Part shown: one piece after another, positions 15,896 through 22,241 of the stretch
Position numbering within the stretch: position 1 is the stretch's first letter
Layout of the letters: every line of letters starts with the position of its first letter
IMG/VR virus record: IMGVR_UViG_3300031507_000028
Location: 1-22,241 of that record
Source: a virus
Reading direction: 5' to 3' (one strand)
Length of the DNA: 22,241 bases
The notes under the pieces: generated by a model
What the model was told of the DNA's origin: nothing
Databases searched by the model: none
What the model saw: only the letters and a program-made list of their open reading frames with translations
Made by a program: the position numbers and the translations under genes

Positions 15896-16807
15896 ATGGC
15901 AATGACATACACATCGCTGCTCGCCCCGAAAGGGACCGCAGGCTCGATTCTGAATTGGGTTGGTTACAGCAAGATCGACAATGTAACCGCCCTCGAAGAA
16001 ACGCAGTCCCTGCTTGTCAGCCTGCTTCGCGTGCGAGAAATGCGAACCGAATGGGTGTTCGGGATGAGCCCGGGCTCTTGTCGTGTGTCATTGCCGTTGC
16101 GGTTTCTTGATCCCATCGGCAAGGCATGGGACATCACCAACTCGATCAAACTCGGCCAGAAGATCGAAACGGAAGTCGAGGGCGCGAGGGCATACGACAG
16201 CTCTCTATCCGGAAGCTTCGGCAACGATCCGTTCACGACAACGGCCGGGTCATCCTCCGTGCTTGCCCATCTCGTCGCTCACAACCTGACCCAGGCGTCC
16301 ACGGTTACGATCATAGGTGCCACCGTGGTCGATGGCGTGACGATGAATGGGACATTCGAGGTGCTCGACGTGGTCGACGTCGATAATGTCCATCTCAATA
16401 TTGGGGATCAGGCCGGTACCGCTGGCGCGGTGGGCGGCGGTGCCGCGGCAACTTACACGGCGAACAAATTGATAACGTCGACGCCTTCGCGCTGGGCCGT
16501 CTGGGACGAGATGATGCAGTTCGATGCGGCATTCGAAATCGCGACGAGCTTCAAGCTCATGTATTTCCGCGCGCCGCCGCCGCTATCTGTGACGAATCCC
16601 ACCAACTTCATCACCAGCCGGTATCCGAAACTCATGAGGGTAGCGACAAATTGCGCCGCTGCCGAGTTCATGAAGGACGACGAGGAGTATAACAAGGCGT
16701 TGACGGCGTTGACGGCGCTGGTGCAGTCGGTCAGCGCCGAGAACGATTTGATCTACCGAGGGGCAGAGTTCGGCACCGATACGCCGACACCGGGGGATTA
16801 CTACTGA
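15896..16807 (+). CDS. Head-tail adaptor (SU10/T7 gp11-like) with insert
   Basis: A 303-aa protein, probably the ring that joins portal and nozzle. Residues 14-95 and 195-300 make up the helical adaptor: an initial helix near 35-52 (TQSLLVSLLRVREMRTEW), then ITSRYPKLMRVATNCAAAEF (239-258) and DEEYNKALTALTALVQSV (262-279), which is the characteristic end of this group. In between (about 108-188) sits an extra beta module that recurs in the nozzle protein. ATG 15896 is the first start in frame after the previous stop; an extension to 15836 would overlap that gene without an apparent ribosome site. The last base overlaps the collar gene start (TGATG). The exact family name should be confirmed by profile search. 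Confidence 0.75.
   Translation: MAMTYTSLLAPKGTAGSILNWVGYSKIDNVTALEETQSLLVSLLRVREMRTEWVFGMSPGSCRVSLPLRFLDPIGKAWDITNSIKLGQKIETEVEGARAYDSSLSGSFGNDPFTTTAGSSSVLAHLVAHNLTQASTVTIIGATVVDGVTMNGTFEVLDVVDVDNVHLNIGDQAGTAGAVGGGAAATYTANKLITSTPSRWAVWDEMMQFDAAFEIATSFKLMYFRAPPPLSVTNPTNFITSRYPKLMRVATNCAAAEFMKDDEEYNKALTALTALVQSVSAENDLIYRGAEFGTDTPTPGDYY
16217..16459 (+). other. Inserted beta module, copy 1 (in adaptor)
   Basis: This segment encodes residues 108-188 of the adaptor. Landmarks are DPFTTTAGSSSVLAHLVAHN, a central VDGVTMNGTFEV and a terminal GGGAAATYT. The same order of landmarks occurs at 18129-18371 in the nozzle gene. The protein is alike, but the DNA has diverged widely. Confidence 0.75.
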
Positions 16808-17820
16808 TGACGGCTGACACCTACGACCCGATCATGGGTTTCATCATTCAGGGCACGGGCAACAACAACAATTCGTGGGGTGACACGTTCTCGAACGCGG
16901 CAACAAAGCCGATGGCACGCGCCATCGGAGGCGCAACAACGCATACCAATACGGGAGGCACGCTCGATCTTTCCGGTTCACCACCTCCAGCCGCACTGCG
17001 CCAGGATATCGACGCGATCCACTTCTTCAACGGAACGCTTACATCCGATCTGACTGTTGTCGTGCCCAACCTCTCGAAAAAATGGATCATCATCAACGGC
17101 ACTTCCGCTGCGTTTAATCTTTATTGGAAGACGCCAACCGGAGTAGCAACGCAAATTCCGCAATCAACGTGGAAGTTTGTAATTTGTGACGGCAATGACA
17201 ACGTGGTTCGATTGGATAGAGAGTTGATCGGATCATTCAGAGCATCCGGCAAAGCCGCTGCCGGCGCGGGCGAATTGGCCTGCAATGGCGCCTCTCTCTT
17301 GCGCGCATCATTTCCTGATCTGTTTACTGCGATTGGCACGACGTGGGGAGCGGTCGACGGTACACACTTTACCTTGCCAAACCTGACTAATACCGGGCGC
17401 TTCTTGCGCTCATCGAGCGGATCACTCACCGTCGGCACCTATCAGGCCAATCAGAACCTGGCACATACTCATACCATGACTGGAGCACCGAGCGTTGGAA
17501 CGCTTGGGACTGACAGCCAAGGTGCACATGTTCATGCCGCAACTGACTCCGGCCACGGGCACCCTGGCAGCACTGTCCCCAATCAAGGAACCAACGGAAA
17601 TAACGGGTTAACCACCGCGATCGGCGGTAACAATACCGCAGGATCGGCGGTTGGACTCTCGATCGCCACAGGCGTTGCCAATGTTACAATCGCTGGGGCT
17701 GGTGCACATACCCACAACATTACTGGCGCGCCAGGTGCAGGCTCTCTCGCAGCAGCCTCTGCCGGAGGAACTGAAGCGCGACCAGAGGCTGCCGTCGTGC
17801 TTATCTGCATCGTGTACTGA
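16807..17820 (+). CDS. Collar-domain tail fibre protein with HxH motifs
   Basis: A 337-aa tail appendage protein. Residues 1-135 form an attachment-type N-terminal part (GNNNNSWGDTFSNAATKPMA at 18-37). Residues about 140-200 match a phage tail collar domain: IGSFRASGKAAAGAGELACN (141-160), ASFPDLFTAIGTTWG (167-181), THFTLPNLTNTGRFLRS (186-202). Then follows a Gly/Thr/Ser/His-rich region with four HxH pairs (220/222, 241/243, 250/252, 301/303) and two copies of an AHTH-type repeat. It ends in RPEAAVVLICIVY, a typical collar-protein terminus. HxH clusters hold iron in other trimeric phage fibres (T4 gp37 tip), so metal binding is plausible. The gene is coupled to both neighbours by single-base overlaps. 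Confidence 0.82.
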   Translation: MTADTYDPIMGFIIQGTGNNNNSWGDTFSNAATKPMARAIGGATTHTNTGGTLDLSGSPPPAALRQDIDAIHFFNGTLTSDLTVVVPNLSKKWIIINGTSAAFNLYWKTPTGVATQIPQSTWKFVICDGNDNVVRLDRELIGSFRASGKAAAGAGELACNGASLLRASFPDLFTAIGTTWGAVDGTHFTLPNLTNTGRFLRSSSGSLTVGTYQANQNLAHTHTMTGAPSVGTLGTDSQGAHVHAATDSGHGHPGSTVPNQGTNGNNGLTTAIGGNNTAGSAVGLSIATGVANVTIAGAGAHTHNITGAPGAGSLAAASAGGTEARPEAAVVLICIVY

Positions 17821-19616
17821 TGTCCCAACTCGAAGAACTTCCGATCGATCCGCCACCTGGCGTCGTCAAGACGGACAGTTCTCGTGTGCTCGAAGGACGA
17901 TGGATCGACACCATCAATTGTCGTTTCGTCGCCAAGAAGCCGCAAAAGATGCGGGGCTGGATCAAGGCATTTGCAGCAGCGACCATGGGCGTTCCGCGAA
18001 CGCTCCACGCATGGCGAGATCGGTCGTTCAACGGTTTCATCGGTGTCGGAACCTACATCAAGCTCTATGTCTATGACCAGAACGGCCAGCAGAACGACAT
18101 CACTCCGTACCGTGCGCAGGGGACGCTCGGAAACAATCCTCTTACCACGACCAATGGATCAGCCGTCATCACGGTCCATCACGTCGCGCACGGTCTCTCT
18201 CCGGGTGATCTGATTATCCTTGCCGGCAGTGCAGCGGTTGGTGGCATCACGCCTAATGTCAGCGAGGTGCCGGTCAATACGGTCGTTGATTCCGACAATT
18301 ACACCTATGTCTTCACCGCTTCGGCCACATCTGGAGCAACCGGAGGGGGTGCCGCAGTCACCTTCAAATATGAAATCCCGGTCGGTGTCGAACTAGGAAG
18401 TTTCGGTTATGGCTGGGGCGTCGGCGGCTGGGGAATCGGGACATGGGGAACGGCGCGCAGTACGTCCACCGTTCAGATCGAGCCGCGCGTCTGGTCGGAA
18501 GACCATTTCGGTGTGATCCTGATCGCAGCCTACAATGGCGGATCGATCTATTCGTTTGACCCGACCCAAGCCCAGCCATGGCCGCGGGCAGTCTTGATTT
18601 CGGCCGATGCCGGCCTGCCCACCAACGTCCGTGCGATGTTCGTGACGCCAGAGCGCTTTATCATGGCGTTGTGCGATGGCATGCAGGTATTCTGGCCGAG
18701 CCAGGGAACGCTCGACGTCTGGACACCGACCGCGACCAATACGGCGAATATCCGCACCCTGACGGAAGGCACAAAGCTGGTAGCCGGTCGCTCGCTGGCT
18801 GAATTCGTGAGCCTCGTCTGGACCGATTCCGCAATCTACCGCTTCCAATACACGGGAGCGACCTACGTCTATGCCTCGTCGATGATCGCCAAGAATTGCG
18901 GGCTGATCTCGCCGAATGGTGCGGTCACCGCCAACGGCGTCGCCTACTGGATGGGTCATGATAATTTCTGGACGTATAATGGTGCAGTCACGCCGATTCC
19001 AAACGTCGAGGACATCCGGAAATGGCTGTTCGATCAGATCAGCATCAACATGGGCTACCAATGTACGGCGATCTTCAATCCCAAGAACGATGAAGTCTTC
19101 TTCTTCATCACGATCACAGGGCAGACTACGCCGACTATCGGCCTGATCTATTCGATCGATCAGCAATGCTGGGCACCGCTCTATTGGGGCCGTTCCGGTG
19201 GAAGCAACTTCACCCAAGGCGATACCTCTCCGTACATGGGAGATGCTTCCGGGTTCATCTATCAGCACGAGGAAGGGCTCGATGCCGATGGTGTCGCTCT
19301 GCCCTATTCTATGACGCTCTCGCCCTACGGCACGACCAAGGGCGGAAAGAGCAACTTTGAGGTTGAGTATCTCGTCAATGACTTTTTCGGTCAGATCGGC
19401 GATGTGACACAGACACTCACGTCATATGATCGCCTCAACGCATCGGCCGTGCTCGAAACGGAGACCGACACCATCGCCGTCACCGACAGCGAACCAGTCG
19501 ACTGTAGGATCGCTGGTCGCTACATCGGCATGACGCTCAGTGGGTCATCGCTCGGGTGCTACGTGCGGCTTGGCCTACCTGTTGCATTCATCAGGCGGAT
19601 CGGAGAACGCTCATGA
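17820..19616 (+). CDS. Tail nozzle / DNA stabilisation protein (beta-propeller)
   Basis: A 598-aa protein with the features of the P22 gp10 / T7 gp12 type, which closes the tail below the adaptor and keeps DNA in the head. N-terminal EELPIDPPPGVVKTDSSRVL (5-24) and ITPYRAQGTLG (94-104) begin the platform. The beta-propeller follows from about 185, with repeated blade-like strands such as FVSLVWTDSAIYRFQYTG and AVTANGVAYWMGHDNFWTYN. The Gly/Trp-rich segment GYGWGVGGWGIGTWGTARS (197-215) precedes the propeller. Residues 105-184 are an inserted beta module that resembles that of the adaptor. The start overlaps the collar stop (TGATG) and the end overlaps the next gene by 4 nt. Confidence 0.8.
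   Translation: MSQLEELPIDPPPGVVKTDSSRVLEGRWIDTINCRFVAKKPQKMRGWIKAFAAATMGVPRTLHAWRDRSFNGFIGVGTYIKLYVYDQNGQQNDITPYRAQGTLGNNPLTTTNGSAVITVHHVAHGLSPGDLIILAGSAAVGGITPNVSEVPVNTVVDSDNYTYVFTASATSGATGGGAAVTFKYEIPVGVELGSFGYGWGVGGWGIGTWGTARSTSTVQIEPRVWSEDHFGVILIAAYNGGSIYSFDPTQAQPWPRAVLISADAGLPTNVRAMFVTPERFIMALCDGMQVFWPSQGTLDVWTPTATNTANIRTLTEGTKLVAGRSLAEFVSLVWTDSAIYRFQYTGATYVYASSMIAKNCGLISPNGAVTANGVAYWMGHDNFWTYNGAVTPIPNVEDIRKWLFDQISINMGYQCTAIFNPKNDEVFFFITITGQTTPTIGLIYSIDQQCWAPLYWGRSGGSNFTQGDTSPYMGDASGFIYQHEEGLDADGVALPYSMTLSPYGTTKGGKSNFEVEYLVNDFFGQIGDVTQTLTSYDRLNASAVLETETDTIAVTDSEPVDCRIAGRYIGMTLSGSSLGCYVRLGLPVAFIRRIGERS
18129..18371 (+). other. Inserted beta module, copy 2 (in nozzle)
   Basis: This segment encodes residues 104-184 of the nozzle protein. 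Landmarks NPLTTTNGSAVITVHHVAHG, VGGITPNVSEV and GGGAAVTFK stand in the same order as in copy 1 (16217-16459). The two copies are about 1.7 kb apart in two genes for touching proteins. Confidence 0.75.
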
Positions 19617-19858
19617 GAAAGCTTTACGGACGGCCTTTCCCCGGGATTCCGCCGGCCATCGCCGCGATGTTCGTTGAGATCGTAACGGCTAGCCAGGACG
19701 GAGACATCATCGATATCGGAGCTGCCTACACCATCACCGGATCGTTCACACCGACAAGGAATCTCAATGTCACGTCGCCGACGGCCGCGAACATCGCCGC
19801 AGTTCTCGCAACCCTCATCTCCGACCTTAAAGCCGGTGGAGCAACCAAAACCACTTGA
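19613..19858 (+). CDS. Hypothetical protein, 81 aa
   Basis: The start ATG 19613 overlaps the nozzle stop by 4 nt (ATGA). The protein begins with basic and Pro-rich RKLYGRPFPGIPPAI, followed by beta-like stretches (MFVEIVTASQDGDIIDIGAAY) and a helix (NIAAVLATLISDLKAGGAT). I recognise no family. The last 92 nt overlap in another frame with the N-terminal part of the following gene. If that gene starts later, the overlap is only 23 nt. It may be a virion component, given its coupling to the nozzle. Confidence 0.6.
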   Translation: MRKLYGRPFPGIPPAIAAMFVEIVTASQDGDIIDIGAAYTITGSFTPTRNLNVTSPTAANIAAVLATLISDLKAGGATKTT

Positions 19859-20297
19859 AGTCGATATTCCGGACTTCACCGTCAAGTTTGCCGAGACCGA
19901 ACAGGACATGGTTGCCATCCATCGCTTCCTGCTTTGGGTGGCAAAGCCGGCGATGCAATGTCCCGTCAACGGAATCAAGAGCCTGGAAGAAGTGATCCGC
20001 GTCGTCCGCGACGAGGTCGCGATCATGGTCATGATCGGCGATGCGCTGGTCGGAACGATGGGCATCATCAACCCGGTTTGGTGGTACGGCGACGAGGGCT
20101 TTCTGACCGACCGCTGGCATTTCGTCCTGCCACAGTACGATGGCACGGCGATCTCGCAGGCGCTGTTGGACGAGGCCGTCAAGATCGCCAATGGCGCGGG
20201 CGTGAGATTCTATCACCAGGGCCGGCCGCGCCTCGCAAAAAACGGTGTCTATTATATGTGGCCCCGGATTTACGGCGGTGGATCAGATAAGACTTGA
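19767..20297 (+). CDS. GNAT-like acetyltransferase domain protein
   Basis: A 176-aa protein. Residues from about 33 to 170 fit a GNAT fold: a strand, a helix (TEQDMVAIHRFLLWVA), a beta arm (VAIMVMIGDALVGTMGII, 84-101), a mid segment with WHFVLPQYDGTAISQALLDE (117-136) and a helix-strand end (KIANGAGVRFY). It could acetylate a host or phage protein or small molecule; the acceptor is unknown. Phages carry similar proteins near tail genes. ATG 19767 has AAGGA at 19756-19760, six bases upstream, but the first 32 residues are basic and low-complexity and lie in the overlap with the previous gene. GTG 19836 would start next to the domain but lacks a good ribosome site. The acetyl-CoA pyrophosphate loop is not clear, so activity may be lost. 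Confidence 0.66.
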   Translation: MSRRRRPRTSPQFSQPSSPTLKPVEQPKPLEVDIPDFTVKFAETEQDMVAIHRFLLWVAKPAMQCPVNGIKSLEEVIRVVRDEVAIMVMIGDALVGTMGIINPVWWYGDEGFLTDRWHFVLPQYDGTAISQALLDEAVKIANGAGVRFYHQGRPRLAKNGVYYMWPRIYGGGSDKT

Positions 20298-20303
20298 TTT
20301 GAC

Positions 20304-20309
20304 AGGAGG
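20304..20309 (+). promoter_or_regulatory. Perfect Shine-Dalgarno site AGGAGG
   Basis: AGGAGG sits seven bases after the stop of the acetyltransferase gene and five bases before an ATC codon at 20315. No ATG, GTG or TTG is in frame close behind it. It decides the start of the S74-domain gene. Confidence 0.8.
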
Positions 20310-20314
20310 CTGCC

Positions 20315-21457
20315 ATCTGCTTCGGCTCACAGACAACCGACACAAAAACCACGACGCCGACGGCGAACCCGGCTGTCGCGAATGCTGCGACCAGCAACCT
20401 CGACTTCGTCAAGAACCTGCAGGACAAAGGATTCACGCCCTATAGCGGCCAGCAGGTTGCCAACTTTTCACCGCAGCAGCAGGCATCCTTTGGCCTGACG
20501 GACGCGATTGCCGGCAATGGCACGGCGCCGCAGGCGACGTCGCTGATCAACCAGTATTCGAATGCGCCGGCCCAGAACGTCCAGGCCGACACGATCAGCA
20601 ACAATATGTCGCCCTACATGAACCAGTACGTCGAACGGGCGCTGGCTCCGCAGTTGCGACAGATGGATATCTCGAACGCGGCAACCAACAACGCCACGAA
20701 TGCCCAGGCGACGGGATCAGGCGCCTTCGGCGATGCCAGGACCGGGATCGAGCAATCCAACAACGCCTTCAATCAGAACGTCCAGCGCGAGGGCGTGATC
20801 GGCAATGCCTATAATCAGGCGTTCAACACCGCAATCGGCGCCGGCGCGCAGGACGTGTCGAATAAACTCTCCGCGGCGAACGCCAACGCTGGCTACAATG
20901 AAAGCGCGCTGGCGCGAGCGCTCGGCGGTTCCAGCGCGCTCCAAGGTCTCCAGAATCAGCAACTCGGCGTGGCTCAGGCCCAGAACACGATGGGCCAGCA
21001 GCAGACCGCCAAGAGCCAGGCCGACCTCACGGCGCAGTACAATCAGTGGCTAATGGCGCAGCAGTATCCGTTCCAGACCGCGCAGCTGATGAACGCGACT
21101 ACGGGCACGGCGGCTGGCGCAATGCCGGCGAGTTCTACGACGACCGAAGAGAAGCCGGATAATTCAGGATTGGCGCTTCTTGGAACAGCGCTTGGGACGG
21201 CCACGAAATTCATCCCATCGGATCAGCGCCTCAAGGAAGATATCGATGAGGTTGGCAGCCTCCGCGATGGCACCCCTGTGTTCTCCTATCGCTACAAGGC
21301 CGATCCGTTCAAGCGTAAACAGATCGGGTTGATGGCGCAGGATGTGATGAAGCGGCGCCCCGACGCAATTCTAACTCTTGATGATCCCGGGGGAACGATG
21401 TTGGTCGATTATCAGGCCGCGACCGAAAATTCGCGGCTTCTTTCAATCGCCATTTAA
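20315..21457 (+). CDS. Tail-associated protein with S74-type C-terminal chaperone domain, ATC start
   Basis: A 380-aa protein if read from ATC 20315, which lies five bases after a perfect AGGAGG. The N-terminal part begins CFGSQTTDTK and continues NPAVANAATSNLDFVKNLQD and GFTPYSGQQVANFSPQQQA, a beginning I know from a common phage family of unknown role. The middle (120-270) is Ala/Gln/Asn-rich and helical. The C-terminus holds SDQRLKEDIDEVG (302-314) and KQIGLMAQDVMKRRPDAI (335-352), typical of an S74 intramolecular chaperone. Ser302 and Lys307 have the spacing of the autocleavage dyad. The domain is short, about 78 residues. The first in-frame ATG is 20606, which would drop 97 conserved-looking residues. 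It is probably a tail or DNA-ejection component. Confidence 0.75.
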   Translation: MCFGSQTTDTKTTTPTANPAVANAATSNLDFVKNLQDKGFTPYSGQQVANFSPQQQASFGLTDAIAGNGTAPQATSLINQYSNAPAQNVQADTISNNMSPYMNQYVERALAPQLRQMDISNAATNNATNAQATGSGAFGDARTGIEQSNNAFNQNVQREGVIGNAYNQAFNTAIGAGAQDVSNKLSAANANAGYNESALARALGGSSALQGLQNQQLGVAQAQNTMGQQQTAKSQADLTAQYNQWLMAQQYPFQTAQLMNATTGTAAGAMPASSTTTEEKPDNSGLALLGTALGTATKFIPSDQRLKEDIDEVGSLRDGTPVFSYRYKADPFKRKQIGLMAQDVMKRRPDAILTLDDPGGTMLVDYQAATENSRLLSIAI

Positions 21458-21469
21458 GGAGCATGCGCG

Positions 21470-22241
21470 ATGGGGCTGTTCGACTGGCTAAGCGATGCGA
21501 TGGGCTCCGGTGCCAACCCGATGGGCGGAAGCTCCATGGGCAGCGTCGATCCGATGGGCAACGCCACTGGTGGCCAAACGCCGCTGGCTCCTCCTGCCGA
21601 ACCGATGCCGCCCGCGCCGCCGCCCGTGATGCCGAAGCCGGCAGACACGGCCGCAGGGCCGGATCCGACCGCAGCCCCGCCTGTGGCTTCTCCTCCGGTG
21701 CCAATGCCGCAGCCGCGTCCGGCCGATGCCGGTGGACCGGGCGTGTCGCCGCCGCCCCCGCCTCCGGTGCCGCCGCCCAGCGGAGGCATGCCGGGCGCCC
21801 CGCCCGCCGGCCCGACCGGACCGCCGCTCTCAATCGCCCCGCCGATCGCGCCCGAGCAGCCCGGAGCACCGCAAGGCAACGCGATCAGTCGTGCACTTGG
21901 CCTTGATCCGAATCGAACCCGTTCAATATTCGGCGGGCTCGGGGCGGGACTGACTGCGGCTGGTAACAGCGCGGGCAAATCGCCATTCCAGGCGCTGAGC
22001 AGCGGCGCTGGTGCTGCCCTGGAGGGTAGCGAGAAGACCGAAGACAAGACCTACGACCAGAAGATCAAGTATCTGCAGGCAGCGGTCGCGGCGCAATCGG
22101 CCGGCGACAAGGCTGCCTACAACAAAAACTATGCCGCCTATCTCGTCGGCAAGCTCAAGGCTGATACCGACAAGGCGGCGAGCGACGGCGGCAGCGGCAA
22201 GAAGGGCGCGTGGAATAAGCCCGACAGCCAGAAGTTCATCG
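21470..22241 (+). CDS. Pro-rich phage protein, cut by the window end
   Basis: The frame is open from ATG 21470 to the last base, giving 257 residues without a stop. AGGAG at 21457-21461 overlaps the previous stop and lies eight bases before this ATG; another ATG at 21463 is too close. The N-terminus MGLFDWLSDAMGSGANPMGG resembles those of phage internal or tail proteins. Residues 45-140 are almost wholly Pro/Ala/Gly/Met. Then come a Gly/Ala-rich helix-forming part (GLGAGLTAAGN) and a charged helix (EKTEDKTYDQKIKYLQAAVA). It may be an ejection or internal virion protein, but the family is not recognised. Composition resembles the portal C-terminus only in bias. Confidence 0.7.
   Translation, partial: MGLFDWLSDAMGSGANPMGGSSMGSVDPMGNATGGQTPLAPPAEPMPPAPPPVMPKPADTAAGPDPTAAPPVASPPVPMPQPRPADAGGPGVSPPPPPPVPPPSGGMPGAPPAGPTGPPLSIAPPIAPEQPGAPQGNAISRALGLDPNRTRSIFGGLGAGLTAAGNSAGKSPFQALSSGAGAALEGSEKTEDKTYDQKIKYLQAAVAAQSAGDKAAYNKNYAAYLVGKLKADTDKAASDGGSGKKGAWNKPDSQKFI

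Noticed and set aside
20298-20303. TTGACA resembling a -35 box
   Set aside because: No -10-like hexamer is found 16-18 bases downstream, and the stretch overlaps the Shine-Dalgarno site. Chance is the best reading.

Overview
This window reads as the virion-structure half of a tailed-phage genome, or of a prophage. All 28 recognised genes lie on the + strand, mostly with 1-17 nt overlaps or gaps of a few bases. The architecture is podovirus-like. It has a large portal, a major capsid protein with the stamp of the N4-gp56 family, a head-tail adaptor and a beta-propeller tail nozzle. There is no tape-measure, tail-tube or sheath gene. No integrase, repressor, replication gene, tRNA or host gene is visible. 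The high GC of the core genes and the style of the proteins suggest an alphaproteobacterial host, perhaps of the Rhizobiales; that is inference only.

Layout: (1) 2-994, the end of a small helical protein and a virion-type lytic transglycosylase. (2) 991-3612, the packaging module: a probable small terminase subunit, a tiny Cys-rich protein and the large terminase subunit. (3) 3624-7270, three small unknown proteins and the portal. (4) 7271-11903, a host-interaction cassette placed between portal and scaffold: an unknown protein, a small beta-rich virion protein, a fibre, a beta-helix tailspike, a protein with seven exact 20-residue repeats and a small helical protein. Its middle part is clearly AT-richer than the rest. 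(5) 11905-15297, scaffold, major capsid protein, a probable capsid accessory protein, a hairpin terminator and two short proteins. (6) 15304-19616, an unknown acidic protein, the adaptor, a collar-domain fibre and the nozzle. (7) 19613-22241, a small protein, a GNAT-like acetyltransferase, a protein with a C-terminal S74-type chaperone domain, and a Pro-rich protein cut by the window end.

How the genes work together: the terminase pair fills the procapsid (coat plus scaffold) through the portal. Adaptor and nozzle close the filled head and form the short tail. The fibre, spike and collar proteins bind or degrade the cell surface, and the transglycosylase opens peptidoglycan.

Features most worth a second look are a gene that apparently starts at an ATC codon behind a perfect AGGAGG (20304-20317), one beta module inserted into both adaptor and nozzle, the 7 x 20-residue repeat protein, two hairpins that hold the scaffold and coat stop codons in their loops, and a 92-nt coding overlap upstream of the acetyltransferase domain.
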